Shown piece after piece: positions 40,468-49,330 of a stretch of 64,000 bases of DNA. The DNA lies in the NCBI GenBank assembly GCA_937928015.1, contig CALFXA010000051.1:1-64000 (forward strand), in the 5' to 3' direction. The position numbers were made by a program, and so were the translations under genes. Positions within the stretch are counted from its first letter, which is position 1; each line of letters begins with the position of its first letter. This stretch comes from an uncultured Anaerolineales bacterium (GTDB lineage: Bacteria; Chloroflexota; Anaerolineae; Anaerolineales; Villigracilaceae). The notes under the pieces were generated by a model. That model did not search any database, was not told the DNA's origin, and worked only from the letters and a program-made list of their open reading frames with translations.

Positions 40468-40968
40468 ATGGAAAACAGCAGGCGCGGGCATCTTGGGCTG
40501 GTCATCCTCACGTTGGCATACCCGCTGACGCATTTCATCGTCCAGTACATCCCCAATCCGTTCGTCCCTTCGGCGGACATCGCGCTGAACATGATCTTCC
40601 CCATCCTGGCGGGATATTTCTACGGCCCCATGAGCGGAGCCATGGCAGGCGCCCTCGGCACAGGACTCTCCGCCTGGCTGGGAGCCGACCTGTACGACCT
40701 TGCAGCCATCCTTCCGCACACGCTGATGGGCGCAGTCGCGGGCCTGGCAGGGGAATCGCGCGCGCAATTTCCCGCCGCATTCAGCATTCTCATCGGCCAC
40801 CTGCTCAACATCCTGTCCTACTGGCGCTTCGGCCTGATCGCTTTCGAGCATCTCAACACCCTGCTGCTGGGCCTGCTGACCGAGACCACCATCGACGTGG
40901 TCGCCACCGTCCTGTTGATCGTCCTCCTGCAGCGATGGCTCTATCAAGAAAAGGAACTCCGCTGGTGA
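40468..40968 (+). CDS. ECF-transporter S-component-like membrane protein
   Basis: 166 aa, five or six helices. Residues 35-80 (N-P-F-V-P-S-A-D-I-A-L-N-M-I-F-P-I-L-A-G-Y-F-Y-G-P) and the G-x-x-x-G-x-x-x-G helices resemble substrate-binding S subunits of vitamin-type ECF transporters. No A-A'-T subunits are next to it, so a shared energising module elsewhere is assumed. It overlaps the HD-GYP gene by four bases (GTGA), which points to linked expression. The ligand is unknown. Confidence 0.62.
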   Translation: MENSRRGHLGLVILTLAYPLTHFIVQYIPNPFVPSADIALNMIFPILAGYFYGPMSGAMAGALGTGLSAWLGADLYDLAAILPHTLMGAVAGLAGESRAQFPAAFSILIGHLLNILSYWRFGLIAFEHLNTLLLGLLTETTIDVVATVLLIVLLQRWLYQEKELRW

Positions 40969-42428
40969 GGCCGCGTATCACGGTCTCGAACACCGTGGCT
41001 ACCATCGTGATCGCCGCGTGGATCAGCGTCGCCGCCCTCGGGACCTTCCTGCTGCCTGCTCCCACCAGTGAACTGCGCGAGATGTTCGCCTTCTCGCAAA
41101 TCATCCCTATCCTCGTGGGGGCTTTTTATTTCGGGCAGGCAGGCGGATTGCTGGTCGCCCTTGTCGCCAGCCTGGTCAGCGGCTCGCTGGTCATCCTCAA
41201 CATGGACGAGGTCGACACCCTTTTTGTCCAGCGCGTCATGTTCCAGATCATCTCCTTCAACAGCGTGGCCCTGCTCACCAGCTTCCTCTCCGACCAGGAG
41301 AAGCTGCACAGGCATCAGGTCACCCAGCAATTGGAACGCATCACCGCCCTGCGCGCTATCGACAAGGCTATCACCTCGAATGCCGACCTGAGTTCCACGC
41401 TTTACATCCTGCTCGAAAGCCTGTCGCACCTGCTGGAAGTGGAAGCCGCCGCCATCCTCCTGCGCGATCCCCGCACCGATCAACTGGACCTCAAGGCCAG
41501 CCTCGGTTTCTTTGGCGCCTACCCATCCCAGCCTGGCGGCCTGGTGAAGGATGGCGCGACCCGGGCTGCGCGTGAGAAACAGACGGTCCACTACCCCGAC
41601 CTGGCCGCCCGCGATCCCGCCATCTCGGACCTGGTCCGCGGCAAGGGCGCCATCGCCTATTACGCCGTCCCGTTGATGGCACACGACGAACTCAAGGGAG
41701 TGTTGGAGGTCTTCGACCGCGCCTCCCATCCCGACGAAGACTGGCGGAACTACCTCGAAACCCTGGCGGGGCAGGCCGCCATTGCCATCGACCATTCGAA
41801 ACTGTTGGAGAATCTGCAAACCGCCAACACAGAAATGTCCCAAGCCTACGAAGCCACCCTGCGGGGTTGGTCCCGCGCCCTCGACCTGCGCGACAAGGAG
41901 ACCGAAGGTCACACCCAGCGCGTGGTGGCGGTCTCGATGCAACTGGCTACGCGCATGGGGATTCAGGGGGAGCAATTGACCGACTTCCAGCGTGGCGCGA
42001 TCCTGCATGACATCGGCAAAATGGGCGTGCCCGACGAGATCCTGCTCAAGCCTGGTCCGCTCAACGAACAGGAATGGACCGTAATGCACAAGCATCCCAT
42101 TTACGCCCAGATGCTGCTCTCCCCCATTCAATACCTCGAAAAGGCCCTGCTCATCCCCTACTTCCACCATGAACGCTGGGACGGCAGCGGCTATCCGCTC
42201 GGCCTACGCGGAATCGACATCCCGCTCGAAGCCCGTATCTTCGCTGTGGTGGATGTGTGGGACGCACTGCGCTCCGACCGCCCCTACCGCAAGGCCCTCA
42301 CCGACGAGGAGACTCAGGCCTACCTCCGCGAGCAATCAGGGAAGCAATTCGACCCCGACGTGGTAGACAATTTCCTGAACATGCTCGACGAGCTGCGGAG
42401 TCCCGTCAGCTTGATTTCCCCCGAGTAA
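40965..42428 (+). CDS. GAF and HD-GYP domain protein, membrane-anchored
   Basis: 487 aa from GTG 40965, which overlaps the previous stop as GTGA with AAGGAA upstream; ATG 40935 is an alternative. Residues 1-110 contain about four helices. A GAF domain spans about 145-290, and the HD-GYP domain about 310-480 with H-D-I-G-K and H-H-E-R-W-D-G-S-G-Y-P. All metal and c-di-GMP residues of an active phosphodiesterase appear present, so it should hydrolyse cyclic-di-GMP. A PilZ receptor gene lies 3.5 kb downstream. Its 3' end overlaps the converging gene at 42406. Confidence 0.9.
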   Translation: MRPRITVSNTVATIVIAAWISVAALGTFLLPAPTSELREMFAFSQIIPILVGAFYFGQAGGLLVALVASLVSGSLVILNMDEVDTLFVQRVMFQIISFNSVALLTSFLSDQEKLHRHQVTQQLERITALRAIDKAITSNADLSSTLYILLESLSHLLEVEAAAILLRDPRTDQLDLKASLGFFGAYPSQPGGLVKDGATRAAREKQTVHYPDLAARDPAISDLVRGKGAIAYYAVPLMAHDELKGVLEVFDRASHPDEDWRNYLETLAGQAAIAIDHSKLLENLQTANTEMSQAYEATLRGWSRALDLRDKETEGHTQRVVAVSMQLATRMGIQGEQLTDFQRGAILHDIGKMGVPDEILLKPGPLNEQEWTVMHKHPIYAQMLLSPIQYLEKALLIPYFHHERWDGSGYPLGLRGIDIPLEARIFAVVDVWDALRSDRPYRKALTDEETQAYLREQSGKQFDPDVVDNFLNMLDELRSPVSLISPE

Positions 42429-42789
42429 ACCACAAATAGAACGCGCGCCAGACCAGCATTCCAAATGCGGATGTGGACGACAGCACCACCGCAAAGATCG
42501 GGATGATCGGTGCGTTGAGAATCAGTCCGCGCAAGACGGCGGCCAGCGGCGCGGCAAAGAGCATCCCCAGCACGGGACGCCAGAGCTGCTTCGGCTCCGA
42601 CACATTTTCCACGCGGAAGAGTCCCAGCGCGGGCGCCAACACGAACCACGTCAACGAAACGGGAAAGAACGCGGCCGCCATGCGCGGCAGAAAGGATAAT
42701 CCCGCTTCGCCGTGCGTGGCAAACCCAATCACGGTCACGAGGGCAATGGCGAGCAGGTCGCCAAGAATCAACAGGGTGGTTTTCTTCAT
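42406..42789 (-). CDS. DUF3054 membrane protein
   Basis: 127 aa, four helices. The pattern G-D-L-L-A-I near residue 9, W-F-V-L-A-P-A-L-G near 46 and W-R-A-F near 115 fits DUF3054, a family of small membrane proteins without known function. ATG 42789 is preferred over one at 42843 that would overlap lysS. It lies 50 bases after lysS, beyond a terminator. Its last 23 bases overlap the HD-GYP gene in the opposite direction. Confidence 0.8.
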   Translation of the reverse strand: MKKTTLLILGDLLAIALVTVIGFATHGEAGLSFLPRMAAAFFPVSLTWFVLAPALGLFRVENVSEPKQLWRPVLGMLFAAPLAAVLRGLILNAPIIPIFAVVLSSTSAFGMLVWRAFYLWFTRGKSS

Positions 42790-42805
42790 GGTTTTATTTT
42801 CCAAA

Positions 42806-42832
42806 TAAAAAGGGCGGACAACCGTCCGCCCT
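42806..42832 (-). terminator. Terminator after lysS
   Basis: AGGGCGGAC (42811-42819) and GTCCGCCCT (42824-42832) form a stem; five T follow on the - strand. Confidence 0.85.
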
Positions 42833-42839
42833 GACAAAA

Positions 42840-44381
42840 TCATTCGCCGAATTCTTCCTTGCGCAAGGCGGGGAATAACAACACCTCGCGGATGGAATGT
42901 TTGTTCGTCAGCAGCATTACCAGGCGGTCCACGCCCATGCCAAAGCCGCCGTTGGGCGGCATGCCGTAGCGCATGGCACGCAGATAATCCTCGTCCAGCG
43001 GATTCTTCTCTTCCTCATCGTCGGTGTAGTCGCGGCCCATATCAAGGAAGCGCTGCTCCTGGTCGAGCGGGTCGTTCAACTCGGTGAAGGCATTGCACAG
43101 CTCGAAACCTGCCGCATAGCCCTCGAACCGCTCCACCGTCAGCGGGTCGCCAGGCATGGATTTGGCCAGCGGCGAAATGTCGCGCGGATAGTTATAGAGG
43201 AAGGTCGGCTGGATCAGGGTTGGTTCGAGGAACTCACCCAGCAGGAAGTCGATCATCTTGCCGCGCGTCACCTTCGGATCGGGAGTCTTGTTCGGGTGTT
43301 TGGCGCGGATGGCCTGAAACAGGTCATCGGCAGTCTTGTGCTCGGCGATGTCGATGCCGCTGGTATCGAGGATACCCTGACGCATCTCCACGCGCCGCCA
43401 CGGCGGCTTGAAGTCCAGTTCGTATTTGCCGTACGTGACCTTTGTGGTGCCATTGACCTTCTCGGCCACGAAGGCCACCATCCGCTCGGTCAACTCCATG
43501 ACCTTGAGATAATCTGCGTAAGCCCAATAAAATTCGAGCTGCGTGAACTCGGGGTTGTGCTTGAACGACACGCCCTCATTGCGGAAGTCGCGGCCGATCT
43601 CGTAGACGCGCTCCAGGTTGCCGACCAGCAGGCGCTTGAGGTACAACTCGAACGAGATGCGCAGGTACATATCCTGCTCCAACTCGTTGTGATGCGTGAT
43701 GAACGGACGCGCCGCCGCTCCGCCGTATAGCGGCTGGAGGATGGGCGTTTCCACTTCGAGGAAGTCGTGGCTATCCAGGAATTCGCGCAGCGCCTTGACG
43801 ATGGTCGCGCGTTTGCGGAAGGTATCGCGCACCTCGGGGTTGACGGCCAGGTCGGCGTAGCGCTGACGGGCACGCAGTTCGGGGTCTTCGAGCGCGGCAT
43901 AGCGGATCACCGTGCCGTCATCCTGCTTCACGTCCTTGTCGGCAGGCAGCGGGCTGACGGATTTGGCGAGCAGCTTGAAGTCCAGGACCTGCAGGGTGGC
44001 TTCGCCCGTCTTGGTGCGCATCATCACACCCGTCGCCTGGATGAAGTCGCCGATGTCGAACATCTTGTCGAAGAAGGCCAGACGCTCCTTGCCAACCTCA
44101 TTGACACGCAGGAACAACTGTATCTTGCCGCTACCATCTTCGATGTGGGCAAAGGATAGCTTGCCCATCGAGCGCATGGCGCGGATACGTCCCGCCAGCG
44201 TGGCCCTGACCTCACGCGCCGAACCCGTCGAAGCGTCTTTCTCGGCAGCCTCGAACTCGGCAATCGCCTGGGCCGAGGTGTGCGTACGTTCGGCGCGGGT
44301 CGGATATGCCTCCACACCTTCGGTGCGCAATTCTTCCAATTTCTGCAAGCGGATTTTTTCGAGCGAATTATAGTCTGGCAT
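42840..44381 (-). CDS. lysS: Lysyl-tRNA synthetase, class II
   Basis: 513 aa. An N-terminal OB-fold anticodon-binding domain (about 55-160) is followed by the class II core: motif 1 around F-L-E-V-E-T-P-I-L (about 205), motif 2 F-R-N-E-G-V-S-F-K-H-N-P-E-F-T (about 265), motif 3 G-G-F-G-M-G-V-D-R-L (about 478). It charges tRNA-Lys. It lies downstream of greA on the same strand, but a terminator and a palindromic element lie between. Confidence 0.97.
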   Translation of the reverse strand: MPDYNSLEKIRLQKLEELRTEGVEAYPTRAERTHTSAQAIAEFEAAEKDASTGSAREVRATLAGRIRAMRSMGKLSFAHIEDGSGKIQLFLRVNEVGKERLAFFDKMFDIGDFIQATGVMMRTKTGEATLQVLDFKLLAKSVSPLPADKDVKQDDGTVIRYAALEDPELRARQRYADLAVNPEVRDTFRKRATIVKALREFLDSHDFLEVETPILQPLYGGAAARPFITHHNELEQDMYLRISFELYLKRLLVGNLERVYEIGRDFRNEGVSFKHNPEFTQLEFYWAYADYLKVMELTERMVAFVAEKVNGTTKVTYGKYELDFKPPWRRVEMRQGILDTSGIDIAEHKTADDLFQAIRAKHPNKTPDPKVTRGKMIDFLLGEFLEPTLIQPTFLYNYPRDISPLAKSMPGDPLTVERFEGYAAGFELCNAFTELNDPLDQEQRFLDMGRDYTDDEEEKNPLDEDYLRAMRYGMPPNGGFGMGVDRLVMLLTNKHSIREVLLFPALRKEEFGE

Positions 44382-44417
44382 GAATGAGAACCTTTCTACC
44401 CCTTCCCGCTTTCGGCT

Positions 44418-44450
44418 CCCTCCCTCAAAATCTTTGATTTTGGGGGAGGG
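44418..44450. repeat. Palindromic element CCTCCCTCAAAATC
   Basis: CCCTCCCTCAAAATC (44418-44432) pairs with GATTTTGGGGGAGGG (44436-44450), one wobble, loop TTT. It shares the CCTCCCCCAAA core with the palindrome at 62599-62665. Confidence 0.7.
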
Positions 44451-44473
44451 TTGGGGTGGGGCCGTCGTCGATA

Positions 44474-44508
44474 TAAAAAAACCTCGCGCCCTAAACAGGT
44501 GCGCGAGG
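44474..44508 (-). terminator. Terminator of greA
   Basis: CCTCGCGC (44482-44489) and GCGCGAGG (44501-44508); on the - strand seven T follow. Confidence 0.9.
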
Positions 44509-44527
44509 CAAGACAGGCGCGCGCCTG

Positions 44528-44995
44528 TTAGCTGACCTTGACGATCTTCACCTTATACGTGCCGCTGGGCGTCTCGACAGCCACTTCTTCCCCGTGGCGG
44601 CGTCCCAGGATGGCCTTGCCAATGGGCGACTCGTTCGAGATTTTGCCTTCGCGCGGGTTGGCCTCGGCCGCGCCCACGATGATGTAGGTTTCGGAGTCGA
44701 AACCCTGTTCCTTGATGGTCACCTTGGAACCGATCTGCACCACGCCCGATTTATCCTTGCCGTTCTCCTCGATGACACGAGCGGTGGCAAGAAGCGTCTC
44801 CAATTCCTGAATGCGGCCTTCGACAAAGGCCTGTTCATTCTTGGCAGCCTCATACTCGGCGTTTTCGATCAATTCCCCGCCTTCCATGGCCTCATGGAGG
44901 CGGCTGGCCACTTCCTGGCGCTTGACGTTGCGCAGGTAGTCCAGTTCATCCTGGAGCTTCTGATAGCCTTCTTTGGTCAGGAAATTGGTTGGCAT
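44528..44995 (-). CDS. greA: Transcription elongation factor GreA
   Basis: 155 aa. An N-terminal coiled-coil hairpin (1-75), with the tip G-E-L-I-E-N-A-E-Y-E-A-A-K, and a C-terminal FKBP-like domain (80-155). The tip acids that enter the RNA polymerase channel and stimulate RNA cleavage are kept as E and E; the usual tip is D-L-S-E-N-A-E-Y. It rescues backtracked polymerase. Confidence 0.95.
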   Translation of the reverse strand: MPTNFLTKEGYQKLQDELDYLRNVKRQEVASRLHEAMEGGELIENAEYEAAKNEQAFVEGRIQELETLLATARVIEENGKDKSGVVQIGSKVTIKEQGFDSETYIIVGAAEANPREGKISNESPIGKAILGRRHGEEVAVETPSGTYKVKIVKVS

Positions 44996-45120
44996 GCTGA
45001 CATCCTGCTAAATAGAATTTTGCATCTCTTCTCAGAGATGCAAAGGGTCAACGATTATTTGGTTTCCCAGCGAGCGGGCATACTATATCATGATTCAAAG
45101 GCAGAGGCAAGGCTAAACGG

Positions 45121-45849
45121 CTACTCATGCCTCCACAAGCCGATCCCACCTTTGTCCCGCCAGGAGACGCGGATTGCCTCCAATAGGCCCTCGGGACTCT
45201 CGAAAATGGACGAAAGTTGCGATTTATAGGCCTGAATCGCCTCCAGCCACGCCCTGAAGCCTGTTTCCGTGACCGCCTGGAGCGATTCCTTCATCCCAGC
45301 CGTGTTCGGGGCCACCTCTTCGGGGTGGTTGAAGGCGTATGGCAGGTCCACGTCATACCAAAGCGGACGCCCCAGTCGCTCCACGGCCCGCCGCACGGTG
45401 ACGTGGTCCACGTGGCGGCCGACCGAGAACTGGCAGACCACCTGGTCGTCAGGCTGGAGGCGGGCAGAGAGGGCGGCAGCGATCTGGTCAGGCAGGCCCG
45501 CCTCCTCGTCGACGGGCGGGTCGAAGACGCCCATCGCGTAGAGCCAGCTTCCGTCGGCGCTGCGGCGGTAGATGCAATCCAAAAAGTCGAGGTGAACGGT
45601 TTTGGCGCCCACAATGGCGGCCGCCGCTTCATCTTCGGCGCGGCGCCCGCGGATGGCCTCCTCGGCGGTCGGGAAACCCCACTGATAGTGGAGTACCTGC
45701 GCCAGGGGCGAGATGGCCTCCTCGGGCGGGAAGCCGCTCATCATGGTCCAAATCTCCACAGGCTGGCCCGCCTGGGTCTGCTCGTAGATCAAACCGCCGG
45801 CCGAAAGCACGGCGTCATCCAAATGAGGGGAAACATAGATCCAACGCAT
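45121..45849 (-). CDS. PIG-L/LmbE family deacetylase
   Basis: 242 aa from ATG 45849. The zinc motif S-P-H-L-D-D near residue 7 and the second ligand H-V-D-H near 145 mark the PIG-L fold. Family members remove acetyl groups from N-acetylglucosamine-type sugars, including bacillithiol or mycothiol precursors. There is no neighbouring thiol-pathway gene to decide the substrate. G-D-x-x-C and W-Y-D-V-D lines also fit the family. Confidence 0.9.
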   Translation of the reverse strand: MRWIYVSPHLDDAVLSAGGLIYEQTQAGQPVEIWTMMSGFPPEEAISPLAQVLHYQWGFPTAEEAIRGRRAEDEAAAAIVGAKTVHLDFLDCIYRRSADGSWLYAMGVFDPPVDEEAGLPDQIAAALSARLQPDDQVVCQFSVGRHVDHVTVRRAVERLGRPLWYDVDLPYAFNHPEEVAPNTAGMKESLQAVTETGFRAWLEAIQAYKSQLSSIFESPEGLLEAIRVSWRDKGGIGLWRHE

Positions 45850-45922
45850 GTCCACATTTTTACCATAAAAATGCAATTCTCCCGCGCCCGACTGCTAGTA
45901 CACTAAATGAAAGAGGTGTGTT

Positions 45923-46309
45923 ATGCAGGAACGACGGAAACAAGACCGAAAGAATCTGATCGCCTATTCGCAAGTCTTCGACCTGTATGGCGGTATGATG
46001 CTAGGCTACCTGGGAGACCTGACCATCTCGGGCGCGATGGTGATCGGTGAGAAGCCCGTGGACGTGGGCACGGAGTTGACCCTGCAACTGGTGGTGCCAG
46101 CCCTGGAGCAAGAGACGGTGCGCCGCATCTCCATCCCTGCACGCGTGGCCTGGTGCGAACCCGACGTCAGCCCAAACTTTCATGATATCGGCTTCGAGTT
46201 CAAGCAGGTGACCGAGGAGCAAAAAAAGGTCATTGAGGCCATCATGGCCGCCTACGAATTCAGCCACGAAGTGCCGAAATATCCTTATCGGCCCGCAACA
46301 AGAAGATAA
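45923..46309 (+). CDS. PilZ-domain c-di-GMP receptor
   Basis: 128 aa, a single PilZ domain. The N-terminal R-R-K-Q-D-R-K supplies the R-x3-R motif near residues 5-9, and G-D-L-T-I-S-G-A-M near 32 is the D-x-S-x-x-G-type loop (Thr for Ser at one place). W-C-E-P-D and D-I-G-F-E-F near 80-95 complete the barrel. It binds cyclic-di-GMP and relays it to motility or envelope partners. GAGGTG upstream. Strong terminator behind. Confidence 0.88.
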   Translation: MQERRKQDRKNLIAYSQVFDLYGGMMLGYLGDLTISGAMVIGEKPVDVGTELTLQLVVPALEQETVRRISIPARVAWCEPDVSPNFHDIGFEFKQVTEEQKKVIEAIMAAYEFSHEVPKYPYRPATRR

Positions 46310-46343
46310 AAAAGCAGCCCGACGAATGTCGGGCTGCTTTTTT
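46308..46343. terminator. Bidirectional terminator
   Basis: GCAGCCCGAC (46314-46323) and GTCGGGCTGC (46328-46337) with A and T runs on both sides, between converging genes. Confidence 0.93.
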
Positions 46344-46360
46344 ATGCAATCAGTGTTTTT

Positions 46361-49237
46361 TTATTTCTCTGACTTTGCAGGCTTTTTGCTCGCGGGCTTT
46401 TTCGGTGTGGAAGTCTTTGTGGTCGCAGGCTTCTTTGCCACAGACTTTTTCGGCGTCGTTGCCGTTTTCTTTGCAACAGGTTTCTTGGTGGTCACAGACT
46501 TTTCGGCTACGGCAGGTTTCTTCGTTGCTTCTGTCTTTTTCACCGTCTCAGCCTTCTTTGACTTGGTTGCTACACTGGTCTTCTCGGCCTTCTTCGGGGC
46601 AGCCTTCTTGCGCGGCTTCTTGACTTTCACTTCTTCGACCACTTCCATTTTGCCAGCGAACAATTCATCATACTTGGCCTGGACCGAGTCCACGCCTGCG
46701 CCGTTGAGCGTCTGATGTACCTCGGCCCATTGTTCCCCATCCACGAACCACCAATCCATGAAGACGTGGCAGTGATAGGCGGCCAGTTCGGCGTAGATGC
46801 CGCGTTCCCAGACCTCGGCGCACGGGCGGATGAATTCCAGGTGCGAGGAGTAATCACGGAAGATGGCGTAACCTTCGCGCGGCAGGCCGAGCGCTTCACC
46901 AAGGGTCTTCTGCACCAGTTGGCCCGAGTTCTTGTCCAGCGCGGCGGCAGAGACTTTGATCCAGCCGCGAGTATCGGCGTAGCGATTATGGTAGATGACC
47001 AGTCCACGTTCGTCGCCGTGGCGGTTGGAGTAGGCGAAGACGTTCTCGTCCACGCCGCCGTCGGTGGTGTAGAAATCGTAAAGCTGGAAGGCCTCCACTT
47101 CGGCGAATAGATAGCGGCGATGCAGCAACGGGAAGATCTTCCACTCGTGGCCGCGGATCAGGCCATCGTCGGGAGTCTCCTCCCATTTCGGCTTGCGGAA
47201 TTCCATGCCGTACTTCTCGTGGAAGCCTTCGATCTGTCCGTGGCCGAACATGGGTAGGCCAGGCAGCGTGGATAGCACGGTGGCAATGCCGAAGTATTTA
47301 TCGCCGTTGCCGAACTGCTCGACGGCGGTTTTCTCGTCTGGGTTGTTCATGAAGTTGACATAACGCTTGAGAATCTGCGGATCGAACTCCAGCGTGTTCT
47401 TGATGGCCGAGCGGTACTTGGCGTTGTCCTCATCGCGCAGCATGTGCATGAAGGCGGAGTTATAGACGCGGTGCATGCCCAGCGTGCGGACGAAGTAACC
47501 TTCCATCAACCAAAAAGCTTCGGCCAGGAGCAGCGTGTCGGGGACTTCGGCGGCGACACGGTCCACGACCTCGCGCCAGAATTCCTCGGGGATGGCGGCG
47601 TCAAAGTCGGCTTTGGTCATGCCGTGCTCGGCCCGTGAGGGGATGGCTCCGCCCGCACCTGGTTCGGGAAACCACAGGCGCTGGATGTGTTTCTTGGCCA
47701 GCGTCATGGCCGCGTCGAAGCGGATGACGGGGAAGTTGCGCGCCACATGCAGGATGGTCTGGATGACCGCCTCGCGCACCTGGGCTTTGGAATAATCCAA
47801 TTGGGCGGTGTCATTCCACGGGAAGGACGTGCCGTCGTTGCCGTGATAAATGTAGCGCGTCTCGCCTGAAGAACGGTCATAGCGCTTGAAAACCACAGCA
47901 GCGTCCGAATGATTGTAATAATGATCTTCGAGGATGATGCCCGCGCGACCGTCATCGGACAGGTCTTCGGAGTTGAAGGTGTAGCCAGGATAAGGCGGGT
48001 TTGGCAGCGACAGGAACCAATCGGGATGCGACATGACCCACTCCGAGTCGATACCCATGTGGTTGGGGACCATGTCCGCAGACAGGCGCAGGCCGCGCTG
48101 CCAGGCGCGCGAGCGCAGGTTGTTGAGCGCGTTCCAGCCGCCGAGGTCCTCGGCGATATCATAGCTATGCAGGGAATAGGCCGAGGCCACGGCATCGTGC
48201 TGTCCCATGCGCTGTTTGATGCGCTGACTGGCGCGGCTGCGCTCCCACAAGCCGATCAACCACAGGCCCGTGAATCCGCGCTGGGCCAGCAGGTCGAGCT
48301 CTTCGTCGGGGACCTGGTCGAGGGTCTGGATCCAGCGTTCGTATTTACGCGAAAGCTGTTCGAGCCAGACGTAGGTATTCTTGGCCATCAACACCAGGCG
48401 CGGCATCCAATCGCGGTCGGGGCTGAAGCGTTCGTACTCGGCGTAGTCCGCGCCGCCGTAGGTGGGGACGGGTGCTTCGGGCTTGAAATGACCTGGTCCC
48501 GCGTGACGGATGACGTCCTCGCGGATGAAGTCCATACTGCGCAGGATGCGCAAGATAAAACTTTCACCGAGCAGGAAGCCCCAACGGTCGAGGACGAATT
48601 GCAATTGACCTTCGAGTGAATAGGGCGAGGCCTTGGCGGGCGCGGTAAGCAGATCGAGCAAGGTCTCACCGCCCCGTTGTGCCGATCCGCTGAAGGGCGG
48701 TTGGTGCGAAAGGAAGCGCCCCAGCAGAGTCAGCGCCTTGTCGTATGCGGGGGATTTAAGGGACGAATCGTCGAACAGATCACGATAGGGATGAATGGCG
48801 GGATTCTGGTTATTGACGTGGATGAGCAACCATTCCTCGACGGCGATCTGACGGTGCGGACGGCCGTCCGTGACGTCTTCGAGGTACTGGGGCGCGCTGA
48901 CAACCCCGCCTGCAACGGCCAGGGGCGGGAACTCTTCGATAAAGCGGATTAGGGTCGTGTCAAGCGGCTCGCCCAGACCCGCCTGGATATAACCCAAGGC
49001 GCGGGTGAGCAAGCCGGGATTCTGCAACTCATACTGGCGCAGGAGGATGCGCAGAACCTCGTCGAGCAGGGCCATGGCCTGGATATCGGAAGCAGGCACG
49101 GGGTCCGCACGATGAGCTGACATCTGCTCTGCAAAACGGCGGGCAGCGGAATAATCCTTGAAGGCGGCGCGACCATCAGGTCTGAAGAAGTCCAGGTCGA
49201 ATTGATATTTTTGGCGCGCAAAGCGGGAAATGAGCAT
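46361..49237 (-). CDS. GH13 alpha-amylase-family enzyme with histone-H1-like tail
   Basis: 958 aa. Residues 1-290 are helical and not recognised. The (beta/alpha)8 domain (about 300-740) has region I D-M-V-P-N-H near 395, region II I-R-F-D-A-A-M with the nucleophile Asp near 510, region III L-L-A-E-A-F with the acid/base Glu near 570, and region IV N-N-P-D near 637. A beta domain follows (about 745-860). The last 85 residues are a Lys/Ala/Pro/Thr-rich tail of K-K-P-A and K-K-T-A repeats, like histone H1 C-termini. It acts on an alpha-glucan or maltodextrin; product unknown. No signal peptide is seen, so probably cytoplasmic. Confidence 0.85.
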   Translation of the reverse strand: MLISRFARQKYQFDLDFFRPDGRAAFKDYSAARRFAEQMSAHRADPVPASDIQAMALLDEVLRILLRQYELQNPGLLTRALGYIQAGLGEPLDTTLIRFIEEFPPLAVAGGVVSAPQYLEDVTDGRPHRQIAVEEWLLIHVNNQNPAIHPYRDLFDDSSLKSPAYDKALTLLGRFLSHQPPFSGSAQRGGETLLDLLTAPAKASPYSLEGQLQFVLDRWGFLLGESFILRILRSMDFIREDVIRHAGPGHFKPEAPVPTYGGADYAEYERFSPDRDWMPRLVLMAKNTYVWLEQLSRKYERWIQTLDQVPDEELDLLAQRGFTGLWLIGLWERSRASQRIKQRMGQHDAVASAYSLHSYDIAEDLGGWNALNNLRSRAWQRGLRLSADMVPNHMGIDSEWVMSHPDWFLSLPNPPYPGYTFNSEDLSDDGRAGIILEDHYYNHSDAAVVFKRYDRSSGETRYIYHGNDGTSFPWNDTAQLDYSKAQVREAVIQTILHVARNFPVIRFDAAMTLAKKHIQRLWFPEPGAGGAIPSRAEHGMTKADFDAAIPEEFWREVVDRVAAEVPDTLLLAEAFWLMEGYFVRTLGMHRVYNSAFMHMLRDEDNAKYRSAIKNTLEFDPQILKRYVNFMNNPDEKTAVEQFGNGDKYFGIATVLSTLPGLPMFGHGQIEGFHEKYGMEFRKPKWEETPDDGLIRGHEWKIFPLLHRRYLFAEVEAFQLYDFYTTDGGVDENVFAYSNRHGDERGLVIYHNRYADTRGWIKVSAAALDKNSGQLVQKTLGEALGLPREGYAIFRDYSSHLEFIRPCAEVWERGIYAELAAYHCHVFMDWWFVDGEQWAEVHQTLNGAGVDSVQAKYDELFAGKMEVVEEVKVKKPRKKAAPKKAEKTSVATKSKKAETVKKTEATKKPAVAEKSVTTKKPVAKKTATTPKKSVAKKPATTKTSTPKKPASKKPAKSEK

Positions 49238-49330
49238 GGGAACCTCAACGGTTGAATTTCGGCGTCGAACTGGAGGGCCTTACAATCTTAATGATACCCC
49301 ATTCGTCGAATTCGAGTATACTTTTGGGCA

